Below, piece by piece: positions 62,552 through 64,000 of a DNA stretch of 64,000 nucleotides. Under the pieces are notes generated by a model that saw nothing but the letters and a program-made list of their open reading frames with translations, ran no database searches and was not told where the DNA came from. The DNA lies in assembly GCF_902158555.1 (NCBI RefSeq), contig NZ_CABGGS010000001.1:1-64000 (forward strand). The letters run 5' to 3'. Every line of letters starts with the position of its first letter. Positions within the stretch are counted from its first letter, which is position 1. The position numbers and the translations under genes are program-made. The stretch is from Klebsiella spallanzanii (GTDB lineage: Bacteria > Pseudomonadota > Gammaproteobacteria > Enterobacterales > Enterobacteriaceae).

Positions 62552-63745
62552 TTACCTAACGTTAGCCGTCGGATGCCCCTTCTTTGCTTCCCCAATATCC
62601 ACCACCGGTTCTGCATATATCAAACGCTCGCTTGCCTGCTGCCATGCCGCCCAGCGCCTGGCAATGGCGCTGGCGTAATAGCGCTGAGCGTTACTCAGCG
62701 CGGCTTGCTGCATACTTTGCTGCAACGCTTTGTCGGAGATGACTTTGATCAACGCCGCCGCCAAAGCGTCTTCATCATCGCAGGGCACCAGAATCCCGGC
62801 CTGCCTATCCTGCAGGATATCGCGCGGACCGTACTTAATCGCAAAGCTTATCAGCGGCGTGCCGTAGGCCATCGCCTCTACGGCGGAGATAGACTGCCCC
62901 TCCTGGGTCGAACAGAGCACCGTGCAGCAGGCCGTTTTATGCGCTTGCTCAATATCCGAGGTAAAGCCATTAATATGGATAACCCCCTCCATTCCCCATT
63001 CCGCTACCTGCGCGCTGAGATTGCGCCGTAGCGGGCCGACGCCGTAGGTATGTAGCTGCGCATCAGGGATTACAGCCAAGACGTTGCGAAACGCGTTCAG
63101 CAGCAAGGTATGCTGTTTCTCCGCTGAATAGCGCGCCAGGTAAATCACCGTTCGTGAAGGAATTTTCTGTGGGGCCGCCGGGATATTGCTGTTATCCAGG
63201 TGGTTTGGAATCACCACCATTTGCTTGTGTGGGAATCCCTCCTGCTGCAAATCCTGCCACTGCTCATCGGTCAGGACAATCAGCGTATCCACAAGGTCCG
63301 GTTGTTGCAAAATATGCCGGTACGAACTTTTCAGCTCACCGTTGGACAACTGGTGATGAGAGTGGATGATAGCGCTCAGCGAGCACGTCATACGCTGGGC
63401 TGGCCGCGAGCAGACAAAATTTTTCCACGTTTTATTTTTATCGACGATAAAGTGCCAGCGCCCTCTTCCGCTGAGCATCGTTTCCAGCATCCACGCAAAA
63501 AACGCCTCTTCCTGGGTAAAGCGTTTTATTTCACCATCCGCCAGGGCGATTTCAAGATGGCTGAGCTGCACATTGCCCTTTTTCTCGTCAAAGCTTTTGC
63601 GCAGAAGAATATTTCCGGCGCTATCGAGATAATCCTCAATGATTCTCCCCTGCGGGCGCAGGAGATAATTGTGTTTACCCACCGGCAAATCCGCAGCGGG
63701 ACTTACGGCGTGCCTGAGTGTAAGTATCCCGGCAAAACAAACCAT
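62552..63745 (-). CDS. Group 4 glycosyltransferase, apparently missing its N-terminal domain part
   Basis: Encodes 397 residues. The C-terminal GT-B half is complete: the IYLARYSAEKQHTLLLNAF start, YGVGPLR, IHINGFTSDI, and the donor-site EGQSISAVEAMAYG followed by GPRDIL. It resembles TagE-type poly(glycerol-phosphate) glucosyltransferases. The usual N-terminal glycine-rich acceptor loop is absent, and a stop codon lies nine bases upstream of the ATG with no ribosome-binding site. It may be a 5'-truncated gene or a short natural variant. Confidence 0.7.
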   Translation of the reverse strand: MVCFAGILTLRHAVSPAADLPVGKHNYLLRPQGRIIEDYLDSAGNILLRKSFDEKKGNVQLSHLEIALADGEIKRFTQEEAFFAWMLETMLSGRGRWHFIVDKNKTWKNFVCSRPAQRMTCSLSAIIHSHHQLSNGELKSSYRHILQQPDLVDTLIVLTDEQWQDLQQEGFPHKQMVVIPNHLDNSNIPAAPQKIPSRTVIYLARYSAEKQHTLLLNAFRNVLAVIPDAQLHTYGVGPLRRNLSAQVAEWGMEGVIHINGFTSDIEQAHKTACCTVLCSTQEGQSISAVEAMAYGTPLISFAIKYGPRDILQDRQAGILVPCDDEDALAAALIKVISDKALQQSMQQAALSNAQRYYASAIARRWAAWQQASERLIYAEPVVDIGEAKKGHPTANVR

Positions 63746-64000
63746 TAATATTCAGAAATAACGGAAAGCACTTATCTTACAATGATATATAATAATAAGC
63801 TTACATTTAGAGATACTATGCGCATCCATGATGAATTTTGTTACTCACGGTGATTACAATAAAGATAAAATTATGAATCATTCATTCTTCATATCTTTAA
63901 TCATTCATTGATTAACTATCGTAAAAAAATCTGTGATATTGTTCATACAAATCGCATAAGAAAAACATTACATTTTTTTTAAATTTTAAAAAATATTGAA
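63746..64000. other. AT-rich gene-free stretch at window end
   Basis: Strongly AT-rich with no credible reading frame or RNA gene. It may hold promoter elements for genes beyond the window or mark degraded DNA 5' of the glycosyltransferase gene. Confidence 0.6.

Overview
The window looks like chromosome from Klebsiella or a close relative (Raoultella). It carries a near-complete hpx purine-degradation cluster of the Klebsiella type. It also has the conserved enterobacterial block serT - yccA - tusE - yccX - rlmI - hspQ, an scsABC copper/thiol locus, and Klebsiella-like GC-rich palindromic repeats between genes. All calls come from reading the sequence and recalling protein families; no database was searched.

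Region 1 (1-10.1 kb, mostly minus strand) is a contact-dependent inhibition (CDI) locus in the order cdiB-cdiA-cdiI. Downstream lies an AT-rich graveyard of orphan modules: one toxin-tip/immunity pair of another family, a lone small gene, and a diverged paralogue of the main toxin/immunity pair. That last toxin has an in-frame stop and its immunity gene is cut by the end of an IS3-family element. A perfect 52-bp repeat links the orphan tip to the live cdiA tip, which gives a substrate for toxin switching.

Region 2 (10.4-31.9 kb) is purine catabolism. HpxDE (hypoxanthine to urate), HpxO, HpxT and HpxQ lead to allantoin. HpxA and HpxB lead to allantoate. HpxK and HpxJ lead to ureidoglycine and then oxalurate. 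HpxW acts on oxamate, and HpxXYZ is probably an oxalurate/urea-derivative amidase set. Import is by HpxFGHI (ABC) and HpxC (NCS1); GuaD feeds guanine in as xanthine. Regulators are HpxU (RpiR), HpxS (GntR) and HpxR (LysR). Several transcripts start at readable sigma-54 promoters with NtrC-like sites, which fits nitrogen-limitation control. The permease gene hpxP, expected ahead of hpxQT, is absent from that spot.

Region 3 (31.9-38.5 kb) holds a ferric-iron ABC transporter whose Fur-like site is separated from the first gene by a 144-bp MITE-like palindrome. It also holds a small outer-membrane-type protein, a LeuO-like regulator, a small membrane protein, tRNA-Thr(UGU), and a decayed tRNA in tandem with it.

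Region 4 (38.7-54.7 kb) is accessory metabolism and envelope redox. It contains scsABC followed by a dsbG homologue in place of scsD. Next is an undescribed-looking catabolic cluster: HTH-citrate synthase, a TRAP binding protein without signal peptide, an MFS carrier, a VOC protein, a 2-hydroxyacid dehydrogenase and an SDR. Then come an exported flavodoxin with a DUF4405 cytochrome-like membrane protein, RidA, and a four-gene ECF sigma operon ending in an AhpD-like protein.

Region 5 (54.8-64 kb) is core genome: serT, an OppA/MppA-like binding protein, yccA, tusE, yccX, an AraC regulator, a YbcL-like protein, rlmI and hspQ. It ends with a probable lipoprotein metalloprotease and a glycosyltransferase that seems to lack its N-terminal part, followed by AT-rich non-coding DNA.
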